Assembly: GCA_020746995.1 (NCBI GenBank)
Contig: JAGPXD010000001.1
Span: 6,386,001 to 6,450,000, forward strand
Source of the DNA: Plectosphaerella cucumerina
Lineage: Eukaryota > Ascomycota > Sordariomycetes > Glomerellales > Plectosphaerellaceae
Length of the DNA: 64,000 nt
Reading direction: 5' to 3'
The notes under the pieces were generated by a model. The model ran no database searches and had not been told where the DNA came from. It saw only the letters and a list, made by a program, of their open reading frames with translations. Below, one piece after another: positions 1 to 11,526 of this stretch; the stretch's first letter is position 1; each line of letters begins with the position of its first letter. The translations under genes and the position numbers were made by a program.

Positions 1-1840
1 TCAAGCATATCCGCCTGCTTCCTCTCATCCACCTGGACGCTGGCATCCTTACCATCGAAGAGAACGGAGATCTCCTCGAGAGCCTTGCCCTTGGTCTCGA
101 TGAACCAACCATAAGCGATGAAGCACTCAACAGCGATGATCGCCACATAGACAATGTAGTACTTCCAGCCGATGTTCGCCAGGCCGATCGGGTTGACTGG
201 CTCGCGTTAGCGGTGTCTTTCGGCTTCTGTCGGAAAGGGGAGACTCACCAAACTGGTTGACAAACACGGCTGCCTTGGTCGAGAACACGTACGTGGCCAT
301 GCCCTTGGCGCGGATGGAGTAGGGGAGAATCTCCACAGAATATGCCACAGCGAGAGGGGCGAAGGCGATGTTGTAGAAAGCGCAGTAGACGAAGATGAGC
401 ACCATGACTGCCACACCAGCCGAGCTGGCTCCGGTTTCCTGGAAGCGGGCTGATGCCGCGGTCCAGGCAATGAAGACCACGAGCATTCCCATCGTCGACG
501 TGCGGAAGAGCGGGCGGCGACCGATCCTCTCCACGAAGAAAGCCGTTGTCAGCGCGAGCAGGAAGGTGTAGATACTGAGGATTCCGTTGACAAGGGCCTG
601 GGTGTTCTTGTTGGTGATGCCGACTGAGTCCATGATGCGGGCGAGGTCTGGGAGACACGGAGGTCAGCAAGGGTCGGCAGAGGAGAGGACGGTGGCTCGG
701 GGTAGACTCACAGTATGAGATGAGACCGTTTCCTGACCACTGGCTCATGAAGCCCATGCAGAGAACCAGGAACATCCTGTAGCGGTTTCCTGAGGTGCTG
801 ACCATCGACTTCCAGGTGGTGGCACCGTTGACTGTGGCGAGACAGGTCAGTTTGAAACGCTTTCAGAACGGGAAATACTCTTCTCACCCTTCTCCATGTG
901 AATTGCTGTCCGAATCTCTTCGTACTCGAGCTTGACCAGCTCCGTCTCCTCGCCCTCGCCATGGTACTTCGTGAGTGCCGCAAGTGCCTCAGCGTCGCGA
1001 TCGTTGGACACGAGCCATCGAGGGGACTCTGGAAGGAACCAGATAGCAGCGAGCTGAGCGACACTAGGGATCATCTGGAAGAGCGAGGGGAGACGCCAAG
1101 ACCAGTTGCTGTCAATGTTGCGCGTTCCGAAGGTGATCCAGGCGGCGCAGATGCTGCCGAGGCCCCAGCTGTACAGCCTATTGTTAGGCAAAGCTGTGAA
1201 AACGGGACCCAGAGACTTACCAGGTGTTGCAAATGGCGGTGATGGTGACACGGTCCTTGGGGTGAGACAGCTCGGTGACCAGGCTAGGGGCGGCAGTGGT
1301 GGCAAAGGTCAATCCAAAGCCGAGGATGAACCTGCTGATGATGAACATGGCCAGGTTGACGCTCTCGCACTGCAGAATAGCACCAATGATCATGACAATG
1401 CTGCCAATGGTGATTCCCCAACGGCGACCGTAGCGATCAGCGACCCAAGGGGCGATAGGGGTCGAGAAGATACTGCCAAGGGACATGGCGGCGCTCATGA
1501 TTCCGAGGATGGCGCCACGCGGCTTTCCGAAGAACTCATCCCACTGACCCACGGTCTGGAGAGTTCCGAGGAGGGAGCCGTCGTAGCCCGAGGTCGCGTA
1601 GGAGCACACGGCGCCGGGGAAGAGGAGGAGGTAGAGGTTCCTGCGGGCGGCGGAGCGGTACCAAGGAGGCGCGTCCTGAGCGAGGCGGTTGACACCCTCG
1701 GGCTCATAAGTCTGTTGCGGCCTACCAGCTAGGGCGTCATCCTCGGCATCTCGGCGGCGTTCTTTGCGCTGGCGGCGAGCTTCCTGGTCCTGGCGAGGTG
1801 CCGGGAGGCGCTGACGGAGGGAGTCAAGAAGGACGACCAT
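1..1840 (-). CDS. MFS sugar transporter (sugar-porter family, lactose-permease/hexose-type), cut at the left edge
   Basis: Twelve-helix proton-coupled sugar importer of the plasma membrane. The ATG is at 1840 and the 3' end lies beyond base 1. Introns are read at 1220-1178, 887-832, 711-648 and 248-197; every junction keeps frame and gives about 541 residues before the edge. Sugar-porter signatures visible are DRYGRRWG after helix 2, PESPRWL at the end of helix 6, ERIGRRPLF in the second half and ETKGKALEEI after helix 12. The first 55 or so residues are a charged, Arg/Gln-rich cytosolic tail. The fungal lactose-permease/cellodextrin clade looks similar (family knowledge), but substrate cannot be read from sequence. 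It is divergent from an intracellular-type GH3 glucosidase with 925 bp between the start codons, so the imported sugar may be a beta-glucoside (inference). Confidence 0.9.
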
Positions 1841-2765
1841 GTTGACCTGGTGGAAAGAGAGATGGACGAGAAAGGAGCTGGAGAAGAGGAATGAAATGAC
1901 TCTGACGAGGAAAAAGATTGCCCAGAAGAAGGGATCCTTGGAGTATTTAAGAAGATCTCAGCCTCTGACACCCTCCTTGGATGCAAAGTTCGTGACCGTG
2001 GGGAAACCGCGGCAGGCCAGGGTCAGTGCTTCCTTGCTGATGGTGTCGACTGGACGCAAAGTCTTCCGCAACGTGATACCCCGAGGACTTCTCAACAGCC
2101 CCGTGGGGAGATGTCGGAGAAGTCGTCACGTTGACAGGAAGAGTTCGTCCCCGAAGCCTCCCCCACAGCATGGAGGATGGCAACCTTCAAGTCATAATCT
2201 GAACAATCCCCACGATCTGAGGACGTTCGGACGCTAGTTTAGTTCCCCCTAGCGCAAAGGGCGACTCAAGTGCCACTGTCAGCCCCGAGCGGCGCCCACG
2301 CATAACCCTCGGAGGAGGTTTGCCGACATTATGGGCCAACCACGAGGGGCCAAGCCAGCGAGATTCCAGGCTTCAAGAGGAGTCGGAGACTAGTTTAGTT
2401 CCCCCGAGGTGTCGTGCATGGATGCTGCTCGTTTAGACACGACCAAACCCCCATCGCAAACCTCGGGCTTGCCACTCGGGTCTCAGCCGAGGGTCCTCTT
2501 ATCGCCACACCCCTCTTGACCCGGGTTCATCGGCGGAGGCTGCAGCGAGGTGATCTAGCAAGCCATAGTGGGCGGACTGATGCTCGATTCTCAAAATGCT
2601 GTTCAAGGAAAGGAGATGCCCCCAGGCTCTTCCCCTCCTCTCGGGATTTCGAATGTCCCCAATGCCTGACTATCATCTCAAGGCCTGACCATCCCCTTTT
2701 CATTGCCACATCGCCGCAGACTTGGTGCCACCGAGGTCTTGCAACAGCCCATCTTGCCAGCAATC
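1841..2765. promoter_or_regulatory. Shared divergent promoter of sugar transporter and GH3 glucosidase
   Basis: This 925-bp region separates two start codons pointing away from each other and holds no credible gene. An exact 16-bp direct repeat, ctagtttagttccccc, occurs at 2234-2249 and 2390-2405. An everted CCG-N7-CGG lies at 2521-2533, a geometry that Zn2Cys6 dimers can bind; a Zn2Cys6 gene lies just downstream of the glucosidase. The regulatory role is inference. Confidence 0.5.
2234..2405. repeat. Pair of exact 16-bp direct repeats
   Basis: The sequence ctagtttagttccccc is found at 2234-2249 and again at 2390-2405, 156 bp apart, between two divergent genes. No third copy was noticed in the window. 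It may be a duplicated regulator site, or the trace of a small duplication. Confidence 0.75.
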
Positions 2766-5602
2766 ATGGTCAAGCAGATTGTCACCGACGCCGTTCCGGC
2801 CGTTGACGAGCTTCTGGCCACGCTCAGCCTAGAGGAGAAGATCTCTCTCCTTTGCGGTCAAGGCTCCTTCAAGACGACGGGACTCACGAAGTATGGAATC
2901 CCAAGTTTCGCGGTACGTTGTTGGTTGGATTCTACTTGATCGGCTGGCGTATCAACACATGGACTTCGCTGACAATGGTTTCTTCGCTTTCAGACCTCAG
3001 ATGGACCTCACGGTCTTCGCGGCGCAAGGAAATTTACACGAGTAAGAACAATTCCTCCCGACAGACTACCTCGAGACCTGCCCGGTCTGACACCCCCCGA
3101 AATAGGTCCCGAGCATCCTCCTCCCTTCCGCAACCGCAATGGGCGCCACCTTCGACGTCGACCTGATGCGCCGCATCGGAGGTCTCCTCGCGACCGAAGC
3201 CCGCGCCAAAAACGTTCATGTCCTCCTCGCACCAACAGTCTGTCTCCAAAGATCACCCCTCATGGGCCGCGGCTTCGAAGCCTTTGCCGAAGACCCCGTC
3301 CTGAGCGGTCTCATCGCGTCAGCGTACGTCAACGGTGTTCAAGACCTGGGTATAGCGGCCTGCATCAAGCACTTCGCCGCCCACGATCAGTCTACAATGT
3401 CTATCGAAGACGACGTCCGCCTGTCGGCACGTACCCTCCGAGAACTCCATCTCCTCCCTTTCCAGCTGGCGCAGCGACATGCCCGTCCCTGGTCTGTTAT
3501 GACCAGCTACAACATGATCAACGGCGTTCATTCAAGCGAAGACCCTCTCCTTCTTCGCGACATCCTTCGCGAAGAATGGGGCTTCGACGGGCTCGTTATG
3601 AGTGACTGGTGGGGGACATACAGCACCGCAGAGGCTATCAACGCCGGGTTGGACCTCGAGATGCCAGGACCTTCCCAGTTCAGGGACAAACTGCTAGCCA
3701 TTGCAGTCCGGACCCGGAAGGTGCCGATGAAGGCGGTGGATGCCGCTGTCCGGAACGTCGTCGAGTTTGCGAGAAAGGTCACAGCGACGACGCAGCCCTA
3801 TCACGGAGATCCTTCAGCGCCGAATACGCCTGAGAACCGTGCGCTTGTGCGGAAGCTTGTTGCTGATGGGATCGTGCTTCTCAAGAACGATGACAATGCT
3901 CTGCCGATTCTCGACAAGAAGAATAAGTCCTACGCGCTGATCGGTGACCACTTTAAGTACCCGGCGCTTTCAGGTGGCGGCAGTGCCGAGGGAGACCCCT
4001 ATTACTCGGTCACGCCGTACGATGCCATCGTGGAGGCGGTTGGAAAGTATAATGTCTCGTACACACCTGGCCTTTACAGTAAGCCCCGAATCTCCGAATC
4101 TAAGATATACCTGTCCCTTTTTTCAAACCCTCCCTCTTTCTGACAATCTTATCCTTCAGGTTTCAAATTCGTCCCCTTTCTCCGAAGACTTGACCAGCCT
4201 GGCACCGAGAGCCATGGTTGGTTCGTTGAAATCTTCGGCCAGAACCCCGACGAGGAGCCCGATACCCCCGCCGTGTACTCGACCGCCACCGACAAGGATC
4301 TGATTGACGTCCCAGAGAGCCTCCACCCCTTCCTCCCTCACAAATACTTCGTCAGGGCAAGGGCCGTCTTTCACCCGGATGCCACGGCCCGTTTCCGCTT
4401 CGGCTTCGCTGTCGCCGGCAAGGGAAAGGTGAAGATAGGGGGAAACCCCGCCATCGACCTGTGGACGAATCAGCCCCCAAAGACAGAGGACACCCCCTGC
4501 TTTAACAGGCTCTCCATGGAGAGATTTTACAACGTGGACGTGCGGGAGGGCTCGCCCGTTGACATCGAGGTCTTGATGGTTAACGAGGACGTGAGCGGTG
4601 GCGTGGGAACGGCGTTCACGCTGGCCGGGCGGCTGGGAGGTTACGAGGTGCTCGAGCCGCGCAACGGTCTTGCTGATGCGGCGAGACTGGCGGCGAGCGT
4701 CGATGTGCCCATCGTTATGGTCGGGCTGTCGGCTGATTACGAGAGCGAGGCGAGCGACAGGAAGCATCTCCGTCTTCCACCGGGAGCAGATGAGCTTGTC
4801 GAGACTGTCCTCGCCAGCAATCCCAATGCCGTAAGTGGCCTTCAATTTCTCCTACTCCTGAGTCCCGGCCAGCAATACTAATGCTTAATTCCATCAGATC
4901 GTCGTAACACAAGCTGGCTGTCCGATCGAGATGCCTTGGATGCAAAAGTCGAAGACTCTCCTCCACGCCTGGTACGGTGGTCAGGAAACCGGCAACGGGC
5001 TTGCCGACGTCTTGTTCGGCGATGTCAACCCAAGCGGTCGCCTCTCCGTGACTTTCCCCAAGTCGATAAAGCACACTCCTGCATATCTCACCTTTGGAAA
5101 GTCCGATCGTGAGATCCTCTACGGCGAGGGTGTCTTCATCGGACATCGTTTCTACGAAGCAGTCGACCGCGACCCGCTCTTCTACTTCGGACACGGTCTA
5201 TCGTACACCAAGTTCGAATACTCCAGCTTGGATATTCCCCGGAACTTCGAGCCATCGACTGCGGAAGGAGAGATTGTCGTTTCTGTCAACGTCAAGAACG
5301 TCGGGGCTCGCGACGGGTCGGAAGTGGTGCAGTTGTATGTGCATGATCCGGAGAGTGCAGTGTTGCGACCTGCTAGGGAGCTCAAGGCGTTCACCAAGGT
5401 GTATCTGGCGGCGGGTGAGACGAAGAAGGTCGTCATGCGGCTGGATAAGTACGCTCTGTCGTACTGGTCGGAGGAGGCTGACCAGTGGAAGGCCGAGGCC
5501 GGAGAGTACCGGGCGATTATTGGCACCAGCTCGAACCCCGAGGATGAGGTGCTTCGGGCCGCCTTTAACCTGTCGCGGACGTTTACTTGGTCTGGGGTAT
5601 GA
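2766..5602 (+). CDS. GH3 beta-glucosidase with PA14 insert, probably intracellular
   Basis: Hydrolyses terminal beta-D-glucosyl residues from cello-oligosaccharides or plant glucosides. Five exons (introns 2913-2993, 3042-3105, 4079-4159, 4831-4897) give 847 aa, a normal length for PA14-type GH3 enzymes. Domain order: N-terminal GH3 barrel with KHFAAHD and the nucleophile block SDWWG (Asp about residue 232); start of the alpha/beta sandwich with LVADGIVLLKND; a PA14 insert of about 150 residues from about residue 400; rest of the sandwich (AWYGGQETGNGLADVLFG); and a C-terminal fibronectin III-like domain (FGHGLSYTKFEY onwards). The N-terminus MVKQIVTDAV has no signal peptide, so the enzyme should act inside the cell on imported sugar. 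The ATG at 2766 is in frame with the conserved LSLEEKISLLCG block. The neighbouring transporter and regulator support a uptake-and-cleavage role (inference). Confidence 0.93.
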
Positions 5603-5752
5603 GGTTGTTAGAGAATCGTTAGACATAGATCAGGATTGGATGGTGTCGTCTCCCAAGAGAACCTGGCATAGCACACTTGACTTCATCATATGACCGAGAT
5701 GCGCATACTGGGACCCTTACGAAACGGTGGAAGAGACTCGTGATCGTCAAGT

Positions 5753-8018
5753 CTATTCCATCCTATTCGTGTTGTAGTGCCTGCAGGCTGCATCGAGCTT
5801 CTCCAATACCGCGAGGTGCCACTCAAACTCCCGTATGCTGAGACTGAACCTGTGAAGGTTGCGTTTTCCGATCGAGATCACATCTTCGATCTGATCTGGC
5901 AATTCGTGCCTGAATATCGGGTAGATCGTGGCCACCCGGAGGATGACCAGGTATGTGAATGTCCTGAATAGAAGTCAGCAACTGCGTGATGTAGTGAGCA
6001 GGTCAGCGAATCCAAGGACACTCACGCCATGCCTGTGGCAAAGAGACACGTAACGCTGTTCAGCGTTTCAACATTAAAGACATAAATGAAGCCCCTGCAG
6101 CCTTGAAGGCAGAGCCCGCATTTTTGCAGGATGACATCTCGGTTGGGGTGCGTCTGGACATGATCCATGTTGAGCAAGACGTAGTCGAAGAAGGGCCTGT
6201 GGATGATGTGCTTGGCCGCCTCGTACCGGCCTTTGAGGCGCAGGACGTTCCACGGGTTATTGCTGAGGCCGCGGATCCTCGAGTACTGCTGAGATTGAGG
6301 TGAGCCGGCGTTGAAAAGCGGCTCCGGGTGTTCTTCTGGCTTGCTGAGAAAGAGAAAGTGGGGTATGCTGTTGTAGATGCTCTCGTGATATGACCAGAAG
6401 TCTTCCGCGACACGCAGCAACCACGCGACGTACTCGACGCGGGCCAGACGGAACTGGTCGCTGCTGTCATAGACCATACTGTGGACACGGTTGAGGAGCC
6501 GTCGGATAGCCGCGTTTGTGCTGATCTGGAAGGCGATGAGCTCTTCCTTGTCGTCCTCGGCCTGTGGTCCAGATTCCCCGCCATGGTCTCCTGGCGTGGA
6601 GGCGTTTTGACCAACATCCCGCGAATCCGATGCAGCTTTCGTTGGATAAGGCACCTGATCCTCGTAGCGAGCGATGCCGGAAGGGAGGGTGATAGAGAGT
6701 TCGGACATGAAGTCCCCCTCGTAGATGAAGGCAATCCAAAAGAGTCGTCTCAGGGCTTCCGGCGAAGCAGCGAGGTCTTGGGGGCCACAAGCAAGCCTGC
6801 ACGGATGTTAGATTTGGGTTTCGTTGTGATTAGGGTCTTATCGATCGACTTTTTGACCAAGGTTGCACACTTGACAGATGTCACATGCGACCAGTGGAAG
6901 GACTCGGGTACTTGGCCGCAGGCACCCATGTAAATGCTTCAGAGTTTGGCGGAAGTTAGTAAGAATCTTTGTGACGTGCAGCATTTGACTGGCCCTCCGT
7001 ACCTTGCTATCATTGTGCACTGACATGCCTCGATGGTCATCTCTGGTGCGATGTGGCCAAGGAGGAGTTTAGCCTTTTGCCAAAGATGTCGATCAGGGGC
7101 GCCTGCCCGTGGCGCAGGCACTCGGCCCGGCGGATAGGCAGTGACGCGGTTAAGCCCCTGACGAATGAAGGATCCTATGGTGAGGACTAGAAGCAAGATG
7201 CAATAATGGGCTGTGGATGGACTCTCATCCGACTGCTGATCGCCGGCAACCACGCGCAGGGTGCTGACAACCTGGGCATACGAGAGAAGGGGGTAAAATA
7301 CGTTGACCTCGTCGAAATAGACGCGGATGAGATCCACATAGTCTCCTAGAGTCTCAACTATCGATTCATGGTTTTGAGATCTCTCGAAGAGCCGCCATGT
7401 ATCCGGAAGGGGACCAGTTGTGTAGGTAGAAGTCTCGCGAAAGAAAACGGCTGTGGCTTCGCTTGGCAATCCGCCGCTTTCGCCCTGTTGCGACACCGAC
7501 CCCAAAAGGTCTTGAACGATGGGCCAATTGATGACATGATTCGCATTGGCCGTGTGAGAGAAAGAAATGGGAATCTCGGTCGTAGGCGGCTTCGCAGCCT
7601 GGGCATTGTGGCGGCTCACGTCGGCAGGGCTAGCAATGGCCGGCTCTGCAGTGCTTGCGCCGCTGGGCTGAGCATTGAAGCCCGGAGACGACAAGAGCCG
7701 ATCTTCGAGGGTCTGAATCCGGTCGAGAAGCAGCCAGGTGTTGTACTCGATTCGCGGCTGTGGCGCGTCGGCATAGACACAGTCGACATTTTGGGTCGCG
7801 CAAAGCGTGCATCTCGGTGTGGCCGCATCGCAACGCGTCTTGCGGGCCCGGCAGTTGGTGCAGGCCTGCCAGACTCGCCTGCGAGATGGTATGTGAGAGC
7901 CGGTGCCAGACTGGTTGCGCAGCGGTGGCCAGGGATTCATCGAGGGCAGTCCATCTGAGTCAAGGTCGTGGTGTCGTTGCGATCGCCTCATTACCTGCCG
8001 AGCTGAGGGGTTTGTCAT
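5753..8018 (-). CDS. Zn(II)2Cys6 transcription factor with fungal-specific regulatory domain
   Basis: Nuclear DNA-binding regulator of 687 aa. Four exons are read: 8018-7003, 6936-6871, 6796-6026 and 5963-5753. The summed length is divisible by three; the second intron's donor (gtgtgc) is the least certain junction. The binuclear cluster is at residues 53-80 with spacing CX2CX6CX6CX2CX6C (starting CTNCRARKTRC), followed by a short helical linker (LLLDRIQTLEDRL). The middle homology domain carries the typical EALRRLFWIAFIYEGD segment. The gene ends 151 bp from the GH3 stop codon (tail to tail) and starts 205 bp from a divergent thioesterase. Position suggests control of the sugar transporter and glucosidase pair, but the target is not visible in the sequence. 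Closest to general gal4-type regulators; no specific name is justified. Confidence 0.9.
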
Positions 8019-8060
8019 GCAGGGGTACGTACCCTCTCAAGCCTCTAGCGTGCGGCCTGT

Positions 8061-8072
8061 GATTATATAATC
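8061..8072. promoter_or_regulatory. Palindromic TATA element in divergent promoter
   Basis: The 12-mer gattatataatc is its own reverse complement and contains TATATA. It lies 43 bp upstream of the minus-strand regulator ATG and 151 bp upstream of the plus-strand thioesterase ATG. It could serve either direction; the position fits the thioesterase better unless the regulator leader is very short. Confidence 0.45.
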
Positions 8073-8222
8073 CGGTCTGTTGCTCTGTGGGCCCTGGACC
8101 GAACAACCTCGGCCCAAACTCCACTTCGTCCACCACAAGCTCCAGGTGATGACCATCTCAGGCGCGACGGGAATGCGCCTGCCACTCCTCTTCACAACAA
8201 TCACTGCAGTTCGATAGACATC

Positions 8223-9182
8223 ATGGCAGAACCACTAGCCACTAAGCTTGCCGTGGAGCGCATCGGCGACGATGAGTTCTTGTCCAAGGCGCTCCCCGTC
8301 CGCATGGGCAACGTTGCACCCATAGCATACGGCGGTTCGACCCTCGGCATCGCAGTCAACGCCGCCCTCGCAACGGTACCCAGCACCCACCGCCTGTACT
8401 CGCTCCTGGGCCACTACCTCGGCCCCGCATCGATCGAGCAGCATCTCCAGTGCAAGGTGATCCGGACGCGCAGCACAGCCACATTCGCAACACGCAGGGT
8501 CGAGGTCCGCCAGGCTCAGAAAGACGGCAGCTTGCGCCTCGTCCTGGAGATCATCGCCGACTTTCAGGTCATCGAGGAGGCCAAATTCACCTATAACGCA
8601 AAGCCTCTCCGCACGTTCGCAAGCGTCGCAGACTCCAAGCCGGATGACGAGGTGGGCGAGGCCCTGTTGGCCGCGGGCAAGATCACCCAGAAGCAGCTCG
8701 ACATTGTCAGGACCTCGTTCGCGGCGAATCGGCGCCACTTTGAAACACGGATTCCTCCGGAAAGCCTGTCAGGGCAGACCTACAACGGCATCGCCAAGGG
8801 CTCGACGACTCAGGACCACCTCGACATGACGGAACGGGCCTCGGGCGACTGGGTGCGCTCGCGGGACGAGCAGCTCAGCGACAACGACCAGGTCACCGTT
8901 CTTTCCTTCTTCATGGACGGGGGGCTGGCGTTCCTTCCGCTCGCACACAGCGGCATGTTCCTGAATGAGGCCGGGGCGTGCTCGTCGCTCGACATTGCCC
9001 TGCGCTTGTACCAGCCCAAGCTCGACATGAGGGAGTGGCACTTTAGGGAGCGGAACAGCACCGTGGCGGGCCATGGCAGGACGTACACGGAGGCCCGACT
9101 GTGGGACGAGAAGGGCAATGTCGTGGCGAGCATGACGCAGCAGGGCATTCTGCGACCGAAGAAGGTCAAGGCATCTATCTGA
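8223..9182 (+). CDS. Acyl-CoA thioesterase, TesB-like double hot-dog
   Basis: Cleaves fatty acyl-CoA to free acid and CoA. The gene is a single exon of 319 aa, the usual length for TesB/ACOT8 enzymes. The N-terminal hot-dog repeat has YGGSTLGIAVNAA and HYLGPAS; the second repeat has SSLDIALRLY (Asp about residue 257), STVAGHGRTYTEARLW and SMTQQGIL, which match the Asp, Ser/Thr and Gln positions of the TesB catalytic triad (family knowledge). The ATG at 8223 is the first in frame. Many fungal TesB enzymes are peroxisomal with a PTS1 tail; this one ends in KASI, which is not a canonical PTS1, so cytosolic location or another route is possible. Divergent from the Zn2Cys6 gene. Confidence 0.88.
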   Translation: MAEPLATKLAVERIGDDEFLSKALPVRMGNVAPIAYGGSTLGIAVNAALATVPSTHRLYSLLGHYLGPASIEQHLQCKVIRTRSTATFATRRVEVRQAQKDGSLRLVLEIIADFQVIEEAKFTYNAKPLRTFASVADSKPDDEVGEALLAAGKITQKQLDIVRTSFAANRRHFETRIPPESLSGQTYNGIAKGSTTQDHLDMTERASGDWVRSRDEQLSDNDQVTVLSFFMDGGLAFLPLAHSGMFLNEAGACSSLDIALRLYQPKLDMREWHFRERNSTVAGHGRTYTEARLWDEKGNVVASMTQQGILRPKKVKASI

Positions 9183-9267
9183 GAGCGAGGGAAGTGTGGT
9201 ATGATAAGACGGAGCAAGCATTTACATTACATCTAGACTCACAGGACTCTTACAACAAGCGCGCCTT

Positions 9268-10870
9268 TCATGGCGCAGCGTTACTCGCGCAAGTCCAGGG
9301 CTTCGTGGCGGACTCATTCGCGATGGCGTCGATGCTGGCCCAGAGCCCCACGACGAAGAGACAGGCCCCAGTCAGTAGAAGGACGCATGTCGCGGCGAAC
9401 CTGCACATCTGCTTCCAATCCCGGAGCCACTCCCCGTAGTACATCCACATCCAGAACAGGCCCGGCAGCCCGAACGAGAACCAGCTGCCAAAGGCCGCCG
9501 CGATCAGGCCCAGAAGACTGTTGAACACGGGGATGGACTCGGCGATAACCAGGCCAATAATCCAGGTCCCCAGGGTGATAGCCACCCACGCCGCAGTGCC
9601 CAGCTTCGTCCGGCGGATAGCGTGCTTGGTGTTGCCAAAGATACGGATGAAGATGTACTTTGCCGCTACGTGGGCGTAGATCACACCGGCGATCGCGATC
9701 GTGGGTATGGCGATACCCCAGATGGCCTTGCGGACGGCTGGGCTGCTCGCGGCGGAAAGGGCTGGGGAAGGGACGTCCGGGCCGACGTAGACGTAGATAA
9801 CGACTGCAGCAACGATGTAGAGGGAGGTGTCTGTGATCTGGAGCAGTGCTAGGGCCTTGGGCCAGTCGTCTGGGTTCTTGAACTCAGCGATGACGCTGAA
9901 GAAGATGGCATGGCTCGCTGGGAGGGTCAGTATGAGCCAAGGGGTGCTTGTGACTGCAGGGCTTACCAAATGCAGTTCCGATGTTTGCCACGCTCAAGAA
10001 AGCAGGCAGGAAACCCAAAGAACGGGAGAGCTCGATGGACTTGTCCTGAATGGGCTTCTCGATACCAACTGAGATGGTCGTGACGAGCACGGCGATGATG
10101 ACTGACACGCATGCTGTTCCTGTCAGAAACCTGCAACGCCTGGAACGAACTCGCTGCACTCACACGTCAAAGACATCCAGCTCGTGTACTTGAGCGTCCT
10201 AGGCAGGTTCAAGACCCAGAAGATGGCAGCCCCAATGACAGCCCACACCACCGTACACAGCGAGCTTCCACTCAAAGTGTTCACACAGATAGTCCACATG
10301 AGAATATGGCCACCCATTAGAAACAGTTGCAGCAACGTCTGCGCGAGCCCGAACAGCTCGCGAAAGACGGTGCCCATGCCGATCGGCCGGCCTAGGATCT
10401 CGACGGCATCGCCAAAGTGCTGAACGTGGGGGTAGCGCTTGCGGAAGTCTGCGAGGATGAGACATGAGTAGGTGGCTGTGGCGCTGAAAAATAGGATGAG
10501 GACGATTCCGGGGATGAGGCCTAGGTTGGCGAGGACTGAGGGCAGGGAGAGGATGCCGAGAGACACTGTTTCGGCTATCATGACGATGCCGCCTTGCCTG
10601 GAGTTGTGTGAGTGGGGGAGCTCGGGGGATGAGTGAGGCAACTTACCACCAGGTCAGGGTCTTGAAGTCGATGAGATCTCCTGTCTCGTCGTGGAGGACT
10701 CCGACCGGGGCTGGGGGGCTATAGGCTGGGATGCATGGCGAGCCATCGGGCGCGGATTTGGTGTTGGCGAGAGGGGAGCCAGCTTGTTGCTCAGGATCAG
10801 GGTGAGTGATGAAGTCACCCTCGGGCTGGACTTGGTGGTGGCCCATGGTGGGTGTAGTGGGCTTGATCAA
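9268..10870 (-). CDS. Amino-acid transporter of the AAAP family (Mtr-like neutral amino-acid permease)
   Basis: Multi-helix plasma-membrane amino-acid/proton symporter of 484 aa. Exons 10870-10647, 10597-10164, 10113-9967 and 9917-9268 splice in frame. After a hydrophilic N-terminus of about 65 residues comes the first helix block GGIVMIAETVSLGILSLPS, which is the Aa_trans signature, then helices ending in a short cytosolic tail. It resembles the fungal Neurospora mtr type more than the yeast YAT permeases. A second ATG at 10846 would drop eight residues. Both neighbours point the same or opposite way without overlap; the intergenic gap to the flavoprotein stop is 656 bp. Substrate is not readable. 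Confidence 0.88.
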
Positions 10871-11526
10871 GGGGGAAGGAAAGTTGCGGACTGTGAAAGG
10901 TTTGGGCCGTCCACCTTTTGCATCGCCTTGGAGTCGTCCGCGGGAAGAGTCATGTCAGAATCTTTCGCGGTATGGATCCATCCCGTCAAGTCCCGGCCAT
11001 GATCAGGGTGGATGAAAAGTTCGTCGGGCTAACAGTCATGTTTATGGGTCGCAGTGACGGCACCACCCCGCGTAATCCACTTGGTGAGCATCACCGAGGG
11101 TATTTAATGGAGGTCCATCGAGTCATTCGAGGGCGATGCTTGCATTCGCGCAATAAAAGAATCTGATTGACCACGGGTAATTGGATAGTCTTGACGCACC
11201 GCAATCTGCTATTTATTATGGAAACACGCACCCCATCTATCGCCGTGTTTGTGGTCATCGTTAGGGTCGGTTGCGGCTCTTTGGCAATGAGTGCGCTAGA
11301 CAGGCTTAGGTCGGGAACTTGACGCCGACCCGTGCTGAGGATCCGCAGACAGTAGGCAGATCCGGGATTTCATGCCGTAAGTGTTTCCTGATGGTTTCCA
11401 GGATGCATCTTTACCCGCTTAAAGTCGTGATCACCTTCGGTCGGGGACTGATGCTTTCAAAACTCCAGACTTGTCGGGACTTGCAGCTCGACCAGTGCCT
11501 ACCCCTGACTTTACCAACCCGCCATC
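10871..11526. other. Intergenic region, no gene seen
   Basis: This 656-bp stretch holds the promoter of the amino-acid transporter and the 3' flank of the flavoprotein gene. Short open frames exist, but none has a recognisable domain, signal peptide or splice partner. Confidence 0.6.
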
